Shown here: one piece after another, positions 9,881 to 19,839 of the stretch
Numbering within the stretch: position 1 is the first letter of the stretch
Layout: each line of letters starts with the position of its first letter
Source of the DNA: Brevundimonas sp.
GTDB lineage: Bacteria; Pseudomonadota; Alphaproteobacteria; Caulobacterales; Caulobacteraceae
Reading direction: 5' to 3'
Assembly (NCBI RefSeq): GCF_029946145.1
Contig: NZ_JAQSDY010000003.1
Location: forward strand, 1 to 64,000
Length of the DNA: 64,000 nucleotides
Program-made: the position numbers and the translations under genes
Notes under the pieces: model-generated
Told to the model about the DNA's origin: nothing
Database searches by the model: none
What the model saw: only the letters and a program-made list of their open reading frames with translations

Positions 9881-10822
9881 TTACTGGCCGCTCGACATCT
9901 GGGCGACTTCAGTGGCGAAGTCCGGGCCCTCGACCTTTTCGACGCCTTCGCCGAGGGCGAGGCGGACGAAGCCGGCCAGGTGCAGGCCAGGGTGGCCCAG
10001 TTCCTTGCCCGCGTCGGCGACCAGCTGCTCGATGGTCACGTCGGGGTTCATGACGAACGGCTGCTTGATCAGCACGACGTCCTTCTGGAACTTGTTGATC
10101 TGGCCTTCCACGATCTTGGCGATCATGGCTTCCGGCTTGCCTTCCTCCTTGGCCTTCTCGGTCAGGACCTGACGTTCCTTCTCGATCGCGGCCGGGTCCA
10201 GATCGTCCGTGTTCAGCGACAGCGGAGCCGTGGCCGCCACGTGCATGGCGATCTTGCGGCCCAGTTCGCGCAGGGCGGTCTTGTCGCCGCCGCCGTGCAG
10301 GGCGACCAGCACGCCGATGCGGCCGAGGCCCGGCGAGACGGCGTTGTGGACGTAGGAGGCGACGACGCCTTCATCGACCGACAGGCGGGCGGCGCGGCGC
10401 AGCTGCATGTTCTCGCCGACGGTGGCGATCAGCTGGGTCACTTCGTCCTGGACCGACTTGCCGGCTTCCAGCTCGGCGCCGTGCAGGCCTTCGAGCGTGG
10501 CGTGCTCGAGGCCCAGTTCGGCGAATTTCTTGGCGGCGTTCTGGAACAGGTCGTTGCGGGCGACGAAGTCGGTTTCGGCGTTGAACTCGATGGCGGCGCC
10601 GACTTCACCGGCTCCGACTTCCTTCGAGGCGACGGCGACCAGGCCTTCGGCGGCGACGCGGTCGGCCTTCTTGGCGGCCTTGGACAGGCCCTTGGCGCGC
10701 AGCCAGTCGATCGCGGCGCTGATGTCGCCGCCGGTTTCCTGAAGCGCCTTCTTGCAGTCCATCATGCCGACGCCGGACTTGGCGCGCAGTTCCATCACGA
10801 GGGCGGCTGTGATCTCGGCCAT
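9881..10822 (-). CDS. tsf: Translation elongation factor Ts
   Basis: EF-Ts is the nucleotide-exchange factor for EF-Tu. The 313-aa protein begins with the UBA-like domain and the signature [19 protein letters not shown], followed by two core dimerisation domains. The motif [14 protein letters not shown] near residue 78 is the second family signature. It is downstream of rpsB, the near-universal order, with a 92-nt gap containing a stable hairpin. A GGAG-type ribosome site precedes the start. Confidence 0.97.
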   Translation of the reverse strand: MAEITAALVMELRAKSGVGMMDCKKALQETGGDISAAIDWLRAKGLSKAAKKADRVAAEGLVAVASKEVGAGEVGAAIEFNAETDFVARNDLFQNAAKKFAELGLEHATLEGLHGAELEAGKSVQDEVTQLIATVGENMQLRRAARLSVDEGVVASYVHNAVSPGLGRIGVLVALHGGGDKTALRELGRKIAMHVAATAPLSLNTDDLDPAAIEKERQVLTEKAKEEGKPEAMIAKIVEGQINKFQKDVVLIKQPFVMNPDVTIEQLVADAGKELGHPGLHLAGFVRLALGEGVEKVEGPDFATEVAQMSSGQ

Positions 10823-10853
10823 GGGGTATCTCCTTGGTATGCGTATGCGGGAA

Positions 10854-10881
10854 CGGCCGGACCCGTTGAGGGGCCCGGCCG
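10854..10881 (-). other. Hairpin in the rpsB-tsf intergenic gap
   Basis: An 11-bp stem (minus strand CGGCCGGGCCC pairing with GGGTCCGGCCG, one G-U pair) lies about 34 nt beyond the rpsB stop. It has no U-tract, so it is more likely an mRNA processing or stability element, or a partial attenuator setting the S2 to EF-Ts ratio, than a true terminator. The role is inferred. Confidence 0.45.
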
Positions 10882-10914
10882 CGTATTGATTTCGCCGTCG
10901 GGAAGCGGGGTCGT

Positions 10915-11850
10915 TTAGACCGCGGCTTCCTCGGTTTCGACGGCGTCGTTGGCTTCCGAGGTCGCGGCCTGGGCGGCTTCGTCGGCCACGGCCGGCTCGG
11001 CTGCGGGTTCGGCGGCGGCGATCATTTCCTCGGCGACGGCTTCAGCCTCGGCCGGGGCGACCGGGGCTTCAGCAGCCTTCGCGGCCTTCGGAGCCTTGGC
11101 TTCGCGCAGCATCGGCTCGTCCGGGTTCACCGCGGCGCCGAGGTCGACGCCGGCCGAAGCCTGACCAGCAGCCAGGCCGTCCAGGACGGCGTCGGCGATC
11201 AGGTCGCAATAGGTCTGGATGGCGCGGGCGGCGTCGTCGTTGCCGGGGATCGGATAGGTGATGCCGTCCGGGTCCGAGTTGGTGTCCAGGATGGCGATGA
11301 TCGGGATGTTCAGCTTGCGGGCTTCAAGGATGGCGATGGCCTCCTTGTTGGTGTCGATCACGAACATGATGTCCGGGATGGAGCCCATGTCCTTGATGCC
11401 CCCCAGCGACAGCTCGAGCTTGTCCTTCTCGCGCTGCAGGTTCAGCAGCTCCTTCTTGACGCGGCCGTCGCCGCCGGACTCCAGCAGGCCTTCCAGCTCG
11501 CGCAGGCGAGCGATCGAGCCCGACACGGTGCGCCAGTTGGTCAGGGTGCCGCCGAGCCAACGGTTGTTCATGTAATACTGGGCGCAGCGCTTGGCGGCCT
11601 CGGCCACCGGATCGGCGGCCTGACGCTTGGTGCCGACGAACAGGACGCGACCGCCCTTGGCGGCGACGTCGCGCACGGCGACCAGCGCCTGGTGCAGCAG
11701 CGGGATCGACTGCGACAGGTCGATGATGTGGATGTTCGAGCGCGATCCGAAGATGTAGCGCTCCATCTTCGGGTTCCACCGGTGCGTCTGGTGGCCGAAG
11801 TGCGCGCCGGCTTCGAGCAGCGAACGCATGGAGAATTCTGGCAGAGCCAT
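10915..11850 (-). CDS. rpsB: 30S ribosomal protein S2
   Basis: The start [20 protein letters not shown] and the motif [16 protein letters not shown] identify S2. The second family signature is around [21 protein letters not shown]. At 311 aa it is longer than the about 240-aa E. coli protein. The extra length is an Ala/Glu/Pro-rich low-complexity tail from about residue 240, seen in other Caulobacterales. It is the first gene of rpsB-tsf and is divergent from the gene at 12071. Confidence 0.97.
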   Translation of the reverse strand: MALPEFSMRSLLEAGAHFGHQTHRWNPKMERYIFGSRSNIHIIDLSQSIPLLHQALVAVRDVAAKGGRVLFVGTKRQAADPVAEAAKRCAQYYMNNRWLGGTLTNWRTVSGSIARLRELEGLLESGGDGRVKKELLNLQREKDKLELSLGGIKDMGSIPDIMFVIDTNKEAIAILEARKLNIPIIAILDTNSDPDGITYPIPGNDDAARAIQTYCDLIADAVLDGLAAGQASAGVDLGAAVNPDEPMLREAKAPKAAKAAEAPVAPAEAEAVAEEMIAAAEPAAEPAVADEAAQAATSEANDAVETEEAAV

Positions 11851-12070
11851 GAGGTTAGTCCTTTATCCGATTGATCCGCCGCAGGCGCTGTAAAGACCGA
11901 AGTCCTCGGATCGGAGCGGGCAGGATTTCTCCCTGACCGCGCCACGCCTGCGTGTGAAGTGGGCGGGCATGTAGGCGGGATGGGCGGAAAAGGCAAGCGA
12001 CGCGTGCGGGCTGCCCTCTCGCAACCTTCGCATAACGGCGCTATGCTCGGTCTCCGGGAGGGTCGATCAC

Positions 12071-12805
12071 ATGAACATCCGTACCGGAGTCTTCGCCGGA
12101 GGCGTCATTCTGGCCGCCGCCCTGGCGGGCGTGGCCACATCGCAGCAACAACCGCCCTCGCCCGTCGCCGCGGCCCAGGTCGATCTGCCCCGGACGCGCG
12201 CGGACAACGCCGCCCTCGCCGCGGCGCAGAAGGAGCCGCTGACCGCCCGGTTGCGCGGCGTGTTGAGCCAGGATTCCGTGTCGAGGCGCGTCCTGACCGT
12301 CGCCGACGCCTCGCCCGTGCCGGTGCTGGCGCCCGCGGATCCCGCCTTGCTGCGCACCGCCCGCATCTTCACCGGCGACCGTCACTATATGCTGGTGGTT
12401 CAGCGCGGCGCGCAGATCATCGAGATCTACGGCTCGACCAAGGCCTTCCATTCGCCCCTGGCGCCCGCCTCGCCGCAACAATCGCCGACGGCCGCCCTGA
12501 CCACGGGAACCCTCAGGGCCGTCCGGCCGATGGCGCCGGCGACGATCGCGCGGACCGGCCCCCGCATCGCCGCCGCCCGCGTTCCGCCCGTCGCCTCGCG
12601 CGCGGTGGCCCAGGCCCGGACCGAGGGTCTGACCAATGTCCGGACCGAACGCACGGAATACGGTGTCGACGTCACCTTCAGCCGTTTCGGAGCCGCCTAT
12701 AATGTCAGCTTCATCTGCGAGGGACCCGGCGCGGCGGGGTGCACCGAGCCCGAGGCGATCACCTTCGCCTCGACCCTGCAATTGATCGGCGGAGGCGCGT
12801 CGTGA
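12071..12805 (+). CDS. Hypothetical exported protein
   Basis: The 244-aa protein has an N-terminal signal (MNIRTGVFAGGVILAAALAG, probable cleavage after VATSQ). An Ala/Pro-rich region follows, then a C-terminal part with strand-like segments (EYGVDVTFSRFGAAYNVSF) and two Cys in ICEGPGAAGCTEP likely to form a disulphide. No family is recognised. Its stop codon overlaps the GTG start of the M23 peptidase gene (GTGA), so the two are probably translated together. A role in the periplasm linked to the cell-wall hydrolase is a guess. Confidence 0.7.
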   Translation: MNIRTGVFAGGVILAAALAGVATSQQQPPSPVAAAQVDLPRTRADNAALAAAQKEPLTARLRGVLSQDSVSRRVLTVADASPVPVLAPADPALLRTARIFTGDRHYMLVVQRGAQIIEIYGSTKAFHSPLAPASPQQSPTAALTTGTLRAVRPMAPATIARTGPRIAAARVPPVASRAVAQARTEGLTNVRTERTEYGVDVTFSRFGAAYNVSFICEGPGAAGCTEPEAITFASTLQLIGGGAS

Positions 12806-13680
12806 AGCGCCTGACCCTCGCGGCCCTGCTGCTGCTGACGGCCTGCTCGCCCAACGGCTGCGTCCTGGAGCCGGCCGCGCCGGCCGTGAAGACCGATCCG
12901 CCGGCGCCAGTCCCGACTCCGACGGAGCCTGCTCCTCCGCCCGGCGAAGTCCCGCCCGCGCCGATACCCGAGCCGGAACCTGTTCCGGAACCGGTGGCGG
13001 AGCCCGTGCCCGAGGCTCCGCCCGTTCCGGAACCCGTCAGCTGGCCCCACGACCCGGGCGGCGCCCTGCCCCCGGGTTCGGGCAGCGGGGCGACCGACGC
13101 CACCCTGTGGGCCGCGGGCATGCGCTTCCCGATGGAGGCGGGCCCCGCCTACGCCAACTCGCAGGTCTATGGTTACGGCGGGTTCGCCGCCCCGGGGCCG
13201 GGCGGCCAGTGCGACGCGCGCAACTACGCCTATCCGTGGCGGGACAATTTCTGCGAGACCCGGTCGTGGACCAATGGCATGTGCCCCGCCGGACGGGGCC
13301 ACCAGGGCCAGGACATCCGCCCCGCCACCTGCGTGAAGAAGGTGCACTGGATCGTCGCCGCCGAAAGCGGGCGTATCACCTCGATCGGCAGCTACACCGT
13401 GACCCTGCTGGGGGATTCAGGCCGCATCTACCGCTATCTGCACATGGACATGGCCGGGGTGAACGCCCTGTTCCCGACCATGGCCTCGCGCAACGTCGAG
13501 CGCGGCCAGCAGATCGGCCAGGTGTCGGCGGACTTCGGCGGCAACGCCACGACCATCCATCTGCATTTCGAGATCAAGGCGCCGGTGTCGATCGCCGGCA
13601 GTCCGGCCAGCGTCAATTTCGTCCCGACCTACACCAGCCTGGTCGACAGCTATGGCCGGATGCTGAACGGCGGGGCCTGA
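12802..13680 (+). CDS. M23 family metallopeptidase, lipoprotein
   Basis: The GTG start at 12802 was chosen because it gives a lipoprotein signal (KRLTLAALLLLTAC, lipobox LTAC) and overlaps the previous stop by 4 nt. A Pro/Glu-rich linker of about 70 residues (repeats of PxPEP type) follows, a likely flexible spacer from the membrane. The catalytic domain carries the LytM zinc ligands: H and D in GHQGQDIRP and the HxH motif in IHLHFEIK. Members cut peptidoglycan cross-links or activate amidases. A Cys-rich insert before the HxxxD motif (CDARNYAYPWRDNFCETRSW) is unusual and may be disulphide-bonded. Confidence 0.85.
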   Translation: MKRLTLAALLLLTACSPNGCVLEPAAPAVKTDPPAPVPTPTEPAPPPGEVPPAPIPEPEPVPEPVAEPVPEAPPVPEPVSWPHDPGGALPPGSGSGATDATLWAAGMRFPMEAGPAYANSQVYGYGGFAAPGPGGQCDARNYAYPWRDNFCETRSWTNGMCPAGRGHQGQDIRPATCVKKVHWIVAAESGRITSIGSYTVTLLGDSGRIYRYLHMDMAGVNALFPTMASRNVERGQQIGQVSADFGGNATTIHLHFEIKAPVSIAGSPASVNFVPTYTSLVDSYGRMLNGGA

Positions 13681-13696
13681 GACCGCGCCGCCGCTC

Positions 13697-14077
13697 TCAA
13701 TCCGCCGGGCGGTTCACATAGACGCTGGCTTCCAGTCCTGAGGCCAGGGTCAGGGTCACGCGGACGTAGTCCGAGGTCTCATAGGCGTCCGCCGCCGCGA
13801 TCTCGGCGGCGCTCACCCGAAAGACGACGCCCTCGACGCGGTCGTACGGCCTCCCGGTCCTGTGGACGAGCGGATGCCGGTTCGAACCGCTGATCGCGAT
13901 CACCTCCGGGTCGGTGATCTCGATCATCGAAAGCGCATAGCCTTCCAGCACGTCATCGCGCCCCTCAAGCAGGCGGCCGAAATTGGCCAGTTGCACCTCC
14001 GGCTGGCGCAGGGTCCCGTACGAAAACAGCCATTGGTCCGCGTCGGTTGCGAGGTCCGTCGGGTTGGCTTGGGTCAT
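13697..14077 (-). CDS. Gamma-glutamylcyclotransferase-like (AIG2) protein
   Basis: The 126-aa protein has the family fingerprint WLFSYGTLRQPEVQ near residue 17, the glycine-rich substrate loop of the GGCT/AIG2 fold. A Glu within VFRVSAAEIAAADAYET is a candidate catalytic acid. Members cyclise gamma-glutamyl amines, but substrate cannot be told from sequence. It is cytoplasmic, convergent with the M23 gene and upstream of nothing obvious. Confidence 0.85.
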   Translation of the reverse strand: MTQANPTDLATDADQWLFSYGTLRQPEVQLANFGRLLEGRDDVLEGYALSMIEITDPEVIAISGSNRHPLVHRTGRPYDRVEGVVFRVSAAEIAAADAYETSDYVRVTLTLASGLEASVYVNRPAD

Positions 14078-14141
14078 CCGGAAACTCCCTTGAAATGCGA
14101 GGCGAGCACGCCCTCGTTTGCAAACAGGCCGGTTCGGCGGG

Positions 14142-16580
14142 TCAGGTCCCCCGCGGCTTGGCCCGCGAGGTCGCCTCGGCTCCGCCCGGGTCCTCGGGCC
14201 AGGGGTGGCGGGGGTAGCGGCCGCGCATCTCGGCCCGCACCGCCGCCCAGCTGCCCGCCCAGAAGCCCGGCAGGTCCTTCGTCACCTGCACCGGCCGCCG
14301 CGCCGGCGACAACAGGGCCAGGGTCAGCGGCGTGCGCCCGCCTCCGACCGTCGGATGCGCCTTCACGCCGAACAGCTCCTGCACCCGGATGTCCACGCGC
14401 GGTCCGCCATGGGCGGCGTAGTCGATCGCCGCCGAGCCCAACGGCGTGTGCAGTCGCGCCGGCGCCAGCTCGTCCAGAGCGCGCTGCCGGTCCCAGGCGA
14501 CCAGGGTTCTCAGCCCTGCCTCCAGCGCCCCGTCGGTGACCGCGTCGATCGCCTGCACATTCTCCAGCAACGGCCACAGCCAGGTCTCCCGCGCGGCTCT
14601 GAGGCCATCGTCCGACACGTCCGGCCAGCCGGCTTCCAGCGTTGCCAGAAAAGCCAGCCGCGCCCGCAGGCCCGCCGCCCGCTCGCCCCATTTCAGGCCG
14701 GCCAGGCCGTCGCGCTCGACTTCGGATTTCAGCGCCGCCGTGATCGCGGCCCGATCGGGCGTGCCGACCACCTTCTCATCGACCACGATCGCGCCGATGC
14801 AGCGGACGCGGCGCATCGTCATCCGGCCCGACGGTTCGCGGCTGAGCCGATCCTCGGTCTCGATCCGCCGCTCCAGCGCCGCCGGATCGATCGGCGCAGC
14901 CAGCCGGATGCGGTCGCGGGCCCCACTCTCAATATTTGGGCCGCCGCCCAGTTCGGCCACGGCCAGCCAGGGTTCGCGCGCCAGCAGATCAGTCGGCTCC
15001 ACGAAGGCTCCGCGACCCGAAGCCAGCAGGACCTCGCCCGGTTTGCCCCGCGCCTTCGCCACGCGTTCCGGAAACGCCTCGGCCAGCAGGCCTCCGGGGT
15101 CCGCCTCGCCGCCCTGCCCGCCGCCAGCCACGCGCATCCAGCGGTCAGCCAGCTTCATTGCATCGCGCGCCCTCTGCGACCGGTCGCGCGCCAGTTCCCG
15201 CAACCGTTCGCGCAGGTCGACGTCGTTACCGCCCAGCCCGGGCTCGCTCAGCACCGCCGCCATCCGCGCGCCCAGCGCCGCGTCGCCGGCGTCGCTCGCG
15301 ACGGCGACCATGTGCGCCAGACGCGGCGGCAGCGGGATGCGGGTCATCCTGTGCCCGTGCGCCGTCAAGGCGCCGTCGTCATCCAGCGCATCCAGCCGCC
15401 GCAGCACCTTGCGCGCCTCGGCGAAGGCCCCCGCCGGCGGCTGATCCAGCAGGGCGAGCCCGTCCGTCGTCCGCGCGCCCCACCGCGCCAGATCCAGGGC
15501 GAAGGCCGTCAGGTCGCCTTCCAGAATTTCCGGGCGCTGGTGCGGGACCAGGCCGCGCGACGCAGCCTCGTCCCAGAGGCGGTAGCAGACGCCCGGCTCG
15601 ACGCGTCCGGCCCGGCCGCGCCGTTGTTCCGCTGATGACCGGCTGACCCGCACCGTCGCGAGCCGCGTCAGTCCGCTGGACGCCTCGAACCGGGGCACGC
15701 GCGACAGGCCGCCGTCGATGACCACGCGCACGCCTTCGATGGTCAGGCTGGTCTCGGCCACCGCGGTCGCCAGAACCACCTTGCGCCGTCCGGGCCCGGC
15801 TGGCCGGATGGCGCGATCCTGGTCCTTCGCGTCGAGCGCGCCGTACAGGGGGGCGATGTCGACGGACGGGTCGCGCACCGCGTCCTTCAGGCGCTGGGCG
15901 GTGCGATGGATTTCGCCCTGCCCCGGCAGGAAGACCAGCACCGAGCCCGTCTGTTCGTTCAGGGCCAGCCGGACCGCCCGGGTCACGGCCTCCTCGATCC
16001 GTTCGGCGGCGTTGCGGCCCAGGTAACGGGTCTCGACCGGGAACATCTGGCCCTCGGCCTCGATCACGGGAGCCCCGCCCAGCAAGCCCGACACACCCGC
16101 GATATCCAGCGTCGCCGACATGACCAGCAGTCGCAGGTCCTCGCGCAACAGGCCCTGACTTTCCCGCGCCAGGGCCAGCCCCAGGTCCGCATCCAGCGAG
16201 CGTTCGTGGAATTCGTCGAACAGGACGGCGCCGACGCCCTCCAGCCCCGGGTCGTCCAGAATCATGCGGGTGAAGACGCCCTCGGTGATGACCTCGATCC
16301 GGGTGCGCGGCCCGATCCGGCTCTGCAGGCGGGTGCGGTATCCGACGGTGTCGCCGGCCTGTTCCCCCAGCGACGACGCCATCCGCTCCGCCGCCGCCCG
16401 AGCCGCCAGCCGCCGCGGTTCCAGCACCAGCACCTTGCCGCCGCCCAGCCACGGCTCGCCCAGCAGGGCCAGGGGCACGACCGTGGTCTTGCCGGCGCCC
16501 GGCGGCGCGGCCAGCACGGCGACATTGCCCGCCGACAGGGCGGCCTTCAGCGGTTCCAGGACGGCGTGGATGGGCAGCAT
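14142..16580 (-). CDS. hrpB: ATP-dependent helicase HrpB
   Basis: A DEAH-type RNA helicase of about 812 aa. It shows Walker A APPGAGKTTVVPLALLG, the DEFHERSLDADLG box (DEFH in place of DEAH, as usual in HrpB), SAT in LLVMSATLD, and motif VI QRRGRAGRVEPGVCYRLW. The C-terminal HrpB domain ends WPEDPGGAEATSRAKPRGT. The start was set at MLPIHAVLEPLKAAL; a TTG 16 codons upstream is possible. Cellular role in bacteria remains unclear. Confidence 0.93.
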   Translation of the reverse strand: MLPIHAVLEPLKAALSAGNVAVLAAPPGAGKTTVVPLALLGEPWLGGGKVLVLEPRRLAARAAAERMASSLGEQAGDTVGYRTRLQSRIGPRTRIEVITEGVFTRMILDDPGLEGVGAVLFDEFHERSLDADLGLALARESQGLLREDLRLLVMSATLDIAGVSGLLGGAPVIEAEGQMFPVETRYLGRNAAERIEEAVTRAVRLALNEQTGSVLVFLPGQGEIHRTAQRLKDAVRDPSVDIAPLYGALDAKDQDRAIRPAGPGRRKVVLATAVAETSLTIEGVRVVIDGGLSRVPRFEASSGLTRLATVRVSRSSAEQRRGRAGRVEPGVCYRLWDEAASRGLVPHQRPEILEGDLTAFALDLARWGARTTDGLALLDQPPAGAFAEARKVLRRLDALDDDGALTAHGHRMTRIPLPPRLAHMVAVASDAGDAALGARMAAVLSEPGLGGNDVDLRERLRELARDRSQRARDAMKLADRWMRVAGGGQGGEADPGGLLAEAFPERVAKARGKPGEVLLASGRGAFVEPTDLLAREPWLAVAELGGGPNIESGARDRIRLAAPIDPAALERRIETEDRLSREPSGRMTMRRVRCIGAIVVDEKVVGTPDRAAITAALKSEVERDGLAGLKWGERAAGLRARLAFLATLEAGWPDVSDDGLRAARETWLWPLLENVQAIDAVTDGALEAGLRTLVAWDRQRALDELAPARLHTPLGSAAIDYAAHGGPRVDIRVQELFGVKAHPTVGGGRTPLTLALLSPARRPVQVTKDLPGFWAGSWAAVRAEMRGRYPRHPWPEDPGGAEATSRAKPRGT

Positions 16581-16791
16581 CAAGGGGCGAAGCTCGGTCC
16601 GGGGCTGTGCGCGCGAGGTCAGGCTCAACTAGCGTGAAGCGACGCGCGGGACCACGAATCCCTTTCACGAAAGCGTCTCCGCTCCTTCATCAATCGGAAA
16701 CCGCGTTGCCAGCGCGATCATGCGCCGCTAGCGTCCGCGCCATTGAAGGCGGTCCGGGGAGGACTCGCCGTGTATCAGGGGGCGAGACTCG

Positions 16792-18459
16792 ATGTCCGCA
16801 GAAGGCCTTAGGCCCAAGGGGAACCGCCTGTTCCTCAAGAAATCCGTAGCCCAGATCCAGAAGGAAGCGGCCAGGAGCGAGCTGAAGCGCTCGCTGGGCC
16901 CCATCAATCTGATGAGCCTGGGCATCGGCGCCATCATCGGCGCCGGTATTTTCGTTCTGACCGGCCAGGTCGCCGCCGCCCACGCGGGTCCGGCGATCAT
17001 GCTCAGCTTCGTCGTCGCCGGCATCGCCTGCGGCCTGGCGGGCCTGTGTTACGCCGAACTGGCCTCGACCATGCCGGTCTCCGGCTCGGCCTATACCTAT
17101 GCCTATGGCACCCTGGGCGAGGTCTTCGCCTGGATCATGGGCTGGCTGCTGGTGCTCGAATACGGCGTCGCGGCCTCGACCGTCGCGGTCGGCTGGTCCG
17201 GCTATGTCGTCTCCATCCTGCGGGACTTCGGGGTGGCCGACAGCCTGTTCCCGATGATCCAGTACGCGGGCGGCGAAGGCCCCTCCTGGGCCACGCCGCT
17301 GATCCAGGCCGTGACCTCGGACACGGGCGTCGCCAGCTTCCCGCTGACCGGCACCTTCAACCTGGTCGCCGCCATCGGCATCGCCGCGGTCTGCAGCCTG
17401 CTGGTCCTGGGCGTCAGCGAGTCCGCCTCGATCAACAACGTCATCGTGATGATCAAGATCGTCGTCCTGCTGACCTTCATCGCGGTCGGGGTCCAGTACA
17501 TCAACCCGGCCAACTGGGTGCCCTTCATCCCCGAGAACACGACCGGCAAGTTCGGCGAATACGGGGCGACCGGCATCCTGCGGGGCGCCTCGATCATCTT
17601 CTTCGCCTACGTCGGTTTCGAAGCGGTCTCGACCGCGGCGGCCGAGGCCAAGAACCCGTCCAAGGATGTCCCCGTCGGCATCCTGGGCGCCCTGATCGTC
17701 TGCACCCTGATCTACATGGCCGTCGCGGCGGTCATGACCGGCGTTGTGCCCTACCTCGAGCTGGCCAGCCCCGCGCCGGTGGCCGTGGCCATCGACCGCA
17801 TGGGTCTGGAATGGGCCGACACGCCGTTCCTGACGCCGGACGGCAGCCCGCTGAACCTGATCAGCTTCCTGATCAAGGTCGGCGCCATCACCGGCCTGTC
17901 CTCGGTCATGCTGGTGCTGTGCTACGGCCAGACGCGCATCTTCTACACCATGGCGCGTGACGGCCTGCTGCCGCGCGCCTTCGCCGTCATCCATCCGAAG
18001 TTCCGCACCCCGTGGATCGGCACCATCCTGCTGGGCATACTGATCGCCATCGCGGCGTCCTTCCTGCCCATCTCGATCCTCGGCGACCTGGTGTCCCTGG
18101 GTACGGCCGTGGCCTTCTCGATCGTGTGCCTGAGCGTGATCTTCCTGCGCATCAAACATCCGGAGATGGAGCGTCCGTTCAAGGTGCCGGGCGGCATCGT
18201 CACCGCCGTACTGGGCATCCTGTCCTGCCTGGCGCTGGCGGGCTTCAACTTCTGGCCGATGATCCAGCACGCGATGGACGGCAATCCGCTGCCGCTCACC
18301 ATCCTCGGCTGCTACGCCGCGGTCGGCGCGGTGATCTACATCATCTACGGGTTCTGGAACTCGAAGCTCGCCAAGGGCATCGACATCACCGAGGACGTGA
18401 AGCTGGAAAGCGCGACGGACGCCTTCGTCCGCGGCGTGGATCCCAAGCGGGACGACTGA
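16792..18459 (+). CDS. Amino acid permease (APC superfamily)
   Basis: The 555-aa inner-membrane transporter has about 12-14 hydrophobic segments. The first carries the APC signature GIGAIIGAGIFVLTGQVAA, and PVSGSAYTYAYGTLGEVFAW follows, as in cationic amino-acid/YfnA-type permeases. The N-terminal extension with KKSVAQIQKEAARSELKRSLG is typical of this subgroup. It is monocistronic, with a strong terminator 25 nt after the stop. The substrate is not assigned. Confidence 0.9.
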   Translation: MSAEGLRPKGNRLFLKKSVAQIQKEAARSELKRSLGPINLMSLGIGAIIGAGIFVLTGQVAAAHAGPAIMLSFVVAGIACGLAGLCYAELASTMPVSGSAYTYAYGTLGEVFAWIMGWLLVLEYGVAASTVAVGWSGYVVSILRDFGVADSLFPMIQYAGGEGPSWATPLIQAVTSDTGVASFPLTGTFNLVAAIGIAAVCSLLVLGVSESASINNVIVMIKIVVLLTFIAVGVQYINPANWVPFIPENTTGKFGEYGATGILRGASIIFFAYVGFEAVSTAAAEAKNPSKDVPVGILGALIVCTLIYMAVAAVMTGVVPYLELASPAPVAVAIDRMGLEWADTPFLTPDGSPLNLISFLIKVGAITGLSSVMLVLCYGQTRIFYTMARDGLLPRAFAVIHPKFRTPWIGTILLGILIAIAASFLPISILGDLVSLGTAVAFSIVCLSVIFLRIKHPEMERPFKVPGGIVTAVLGILSCLALAGFNFWPMIQHAMDGNPLPLTILGCYAAVGAVIYIIYGFWNSKLAKGIDITEDVKLESATDAFVRGVDPKRDD

Positions 18460-18483
18460 TCTCCGGATCAGGCTGAACAAGGC

Positions 18484-18518
18484 AAAGGCCCGGGAGCAAT
18501 CCCGGGCCTTTCGCTTTT
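18484..18518 (+). terminator. Rho-independent terminator after the permease gene
   Basis: A 12-bp stem (AAAGGCCCGGGA / TCCCGGGCCTTT) with a GCAA tetraloop is followed by CGCTTTTCC. It is the transcript end for the permease gene and also insulates the tRNA-Leu gene. Confidence 0.88.
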
Positions 18519-18553
18519 CCCCCGTCTCGCCTAGAGGCTGTTCCCCTACCTGA

Positions 18554-18638
18554 GCGGATGTGGCGGAACTGGTAGACGCACCAGATTTAGGTTCTGGCGC
18601 CGCGAGGCGTGGAGGTTCGAGTCCTCTCATCCGCACCA
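18554..18638 (+). tRNA. tRNA-Leu (TAG)
   Basis: An 85-nt tRNA with the acceptor stem GCGGATG/CATCCGC, anticodon stem CCAGA/TCTGG enclosing TTTAGGT (anticodon TAG), a long class II variable arm, and an encoded ACCA end. It reads CUA-type leucine codons. Confidence 0.95.
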
Positions 18639-18647
18639 TCCATTGAA

Positions 18648-18673
18648 GCCGGCCCTTGCAAGGCCGGTTTTTC
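18648..18673 (+). terminator. Terminator after tRNA-Leu
   Basis: A GCCGGCC / GGCCGG stem followed by TTTTTC lies 9 nt downstream of the tRNA CCA end. Confidence 0.75.
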
Positions 18674-18723
18674 ATTGTCGATATTGTTCTTGCTTTGTTC
18701 CTTTCCATCGTTATCCTCCCTTC

Positions 18724-19839
18724 ATGGCTGAAGCGGTGAAAGGACGGGGCGCGCGATCAAATGCGACGGGCCGGTTCGAACCGGAAACCGTTCAGGCCTT
18801 CGACGACGGCTGGACGACCGACGACGCCGAGGCCGCACCCCTGCGCACGACCCTGACGCCGGAGCACGCCCGGACCATCATCGCGAAGAACACCAGTCCG
18901 GACATCGGTTTCGACCGGTCCATCAACCCTTACAAGGGCTGCGAACATGGCTGCATCTACTGTTACGCCCGTCCGTCCCATGCCTTCATGGGCCTATCCC
19001 CGGGCCTGGATTTCGAGAGCCGACTCTTCTTCAAGCCCGAGGCCGCGCGTCTGCTGGAGCAGGAACTCTCAAAGCCCCGCTACGTCTGCAAACGCATCCA
19101 CATAGGCGGCAACACCGACCCCTATCAGCCGGTCGAGCGCGAGATGAACTCGACCCGGTCGGTGCTGGAGGTGCTGCAGCGGTTCCGGCACCCGTTCAGC
19201 ATCATCACCAAGTCGGTGCTGATCACCCGCGACGCCGACATTCTCGGGGCCATGGCAACCGAGGGGCTGGCCTCGGCCTGCGTCTCGATCACCACCCTCG
19301 ACCGGGGTCTGGCCCGCACCATGGAGCCGCGCGCCTCGACCCCGGCGAAACGGCTCGAGGCGATCAGCCGGCTGTCCGGGGCCGGCGTTCCGGTCACCGT
19401 CGGCTTCGCGCCCGTCATCCCCGGCCTCAACGACCACGAACTGGAGGCCGTGCTGGAAGCGGCGGCGAAGGCCGGCGCGGTCTCGGCCATGTATGTGACC
19501 CTGCGCCTGCCGCTCGAGATCAAGGACTTGTTTCGCGAATGGCTGGCCGACGCCCGGCCCGACCGCGCCGCCCGGGTCATGTCCCTGATCCGCCAGACGC
19601 GGGGCGGCCGCGACTACGACCCCGACTGGTCCCAGCGCATGAAGGGAACCGGCCCGGTCGCCGAACTGATCGGCGCCCGCTTCCGCGCGGCCGTCAAACG
19701 GTATGGTCTCGATGCGCCACGCGCACCGCTGGACGAGACGAGATTCCGCGTCCCGGCCGATATGAAGAAACAGATGGACCTGTTCGATCTGCCGGTCTCG
19801 CCCCTCCCCTCACCCGAAGAGGTTGGAGGCTTCGGCTAA
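18724..19839 (+). CDS. PA0069 family radical SAM protein
   Basis: The 371-aa protein carries the 4Fe-4S motif in GCEHGCIYCYARPSH (CxxxCxxC) near residue 77, and GGNTDPYQPVEREMNSTR typical of the SPL-like PA0069 radical SAM group. The start MAEAVKGRGARSNATGRF at 18724 follows the tRNA-Leu terminator; a longer frame upstream runs into the tRNA. The C-terminus (KKQMDLFDLP) is typical. The reaction is unknown. It overlaps the convergent gene at 19836 by 4 nt. Confidence 0.9.
   Translation: MAEAVKGRGARSNATGRFEPETVQAFDDGWTTDDAEAAPLRTTLTPEHARTIIAKNTSPDIGFDRSINPYKGCEHGCIYCYARPSHAFMGLSPGLDFESRLFFKPEAARLLEQELSKPRYVCKRIHIGGNTDPYQPVEREMNSTRSVLEVLQRFRHPFSIITKSVLITRDADILGAMATEGLASACVSITTLDRGLARTMEPRASTPAKRLEAISRLSGAGVPVTVGFAPVIPGLNDHELEAVLEAAAKAGAVSAMYVTLRLPLEIKDLFREWLADARPDRAARVMSLIRQTRGGRDYDPDWSQRMKGTGPVAELIGARFRAAVKRYGLDAPRAPLDETRFRVPADMKKQMDLFDLPVSPLPSPEEVGGFG

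Noticed and set aside
16690..18708. A 672-aa minus-strand frame across the permease gene
   Set aside because: It is the antisense of the permease codons and has an acidic His/Asp/Gly-rich composition without domains.
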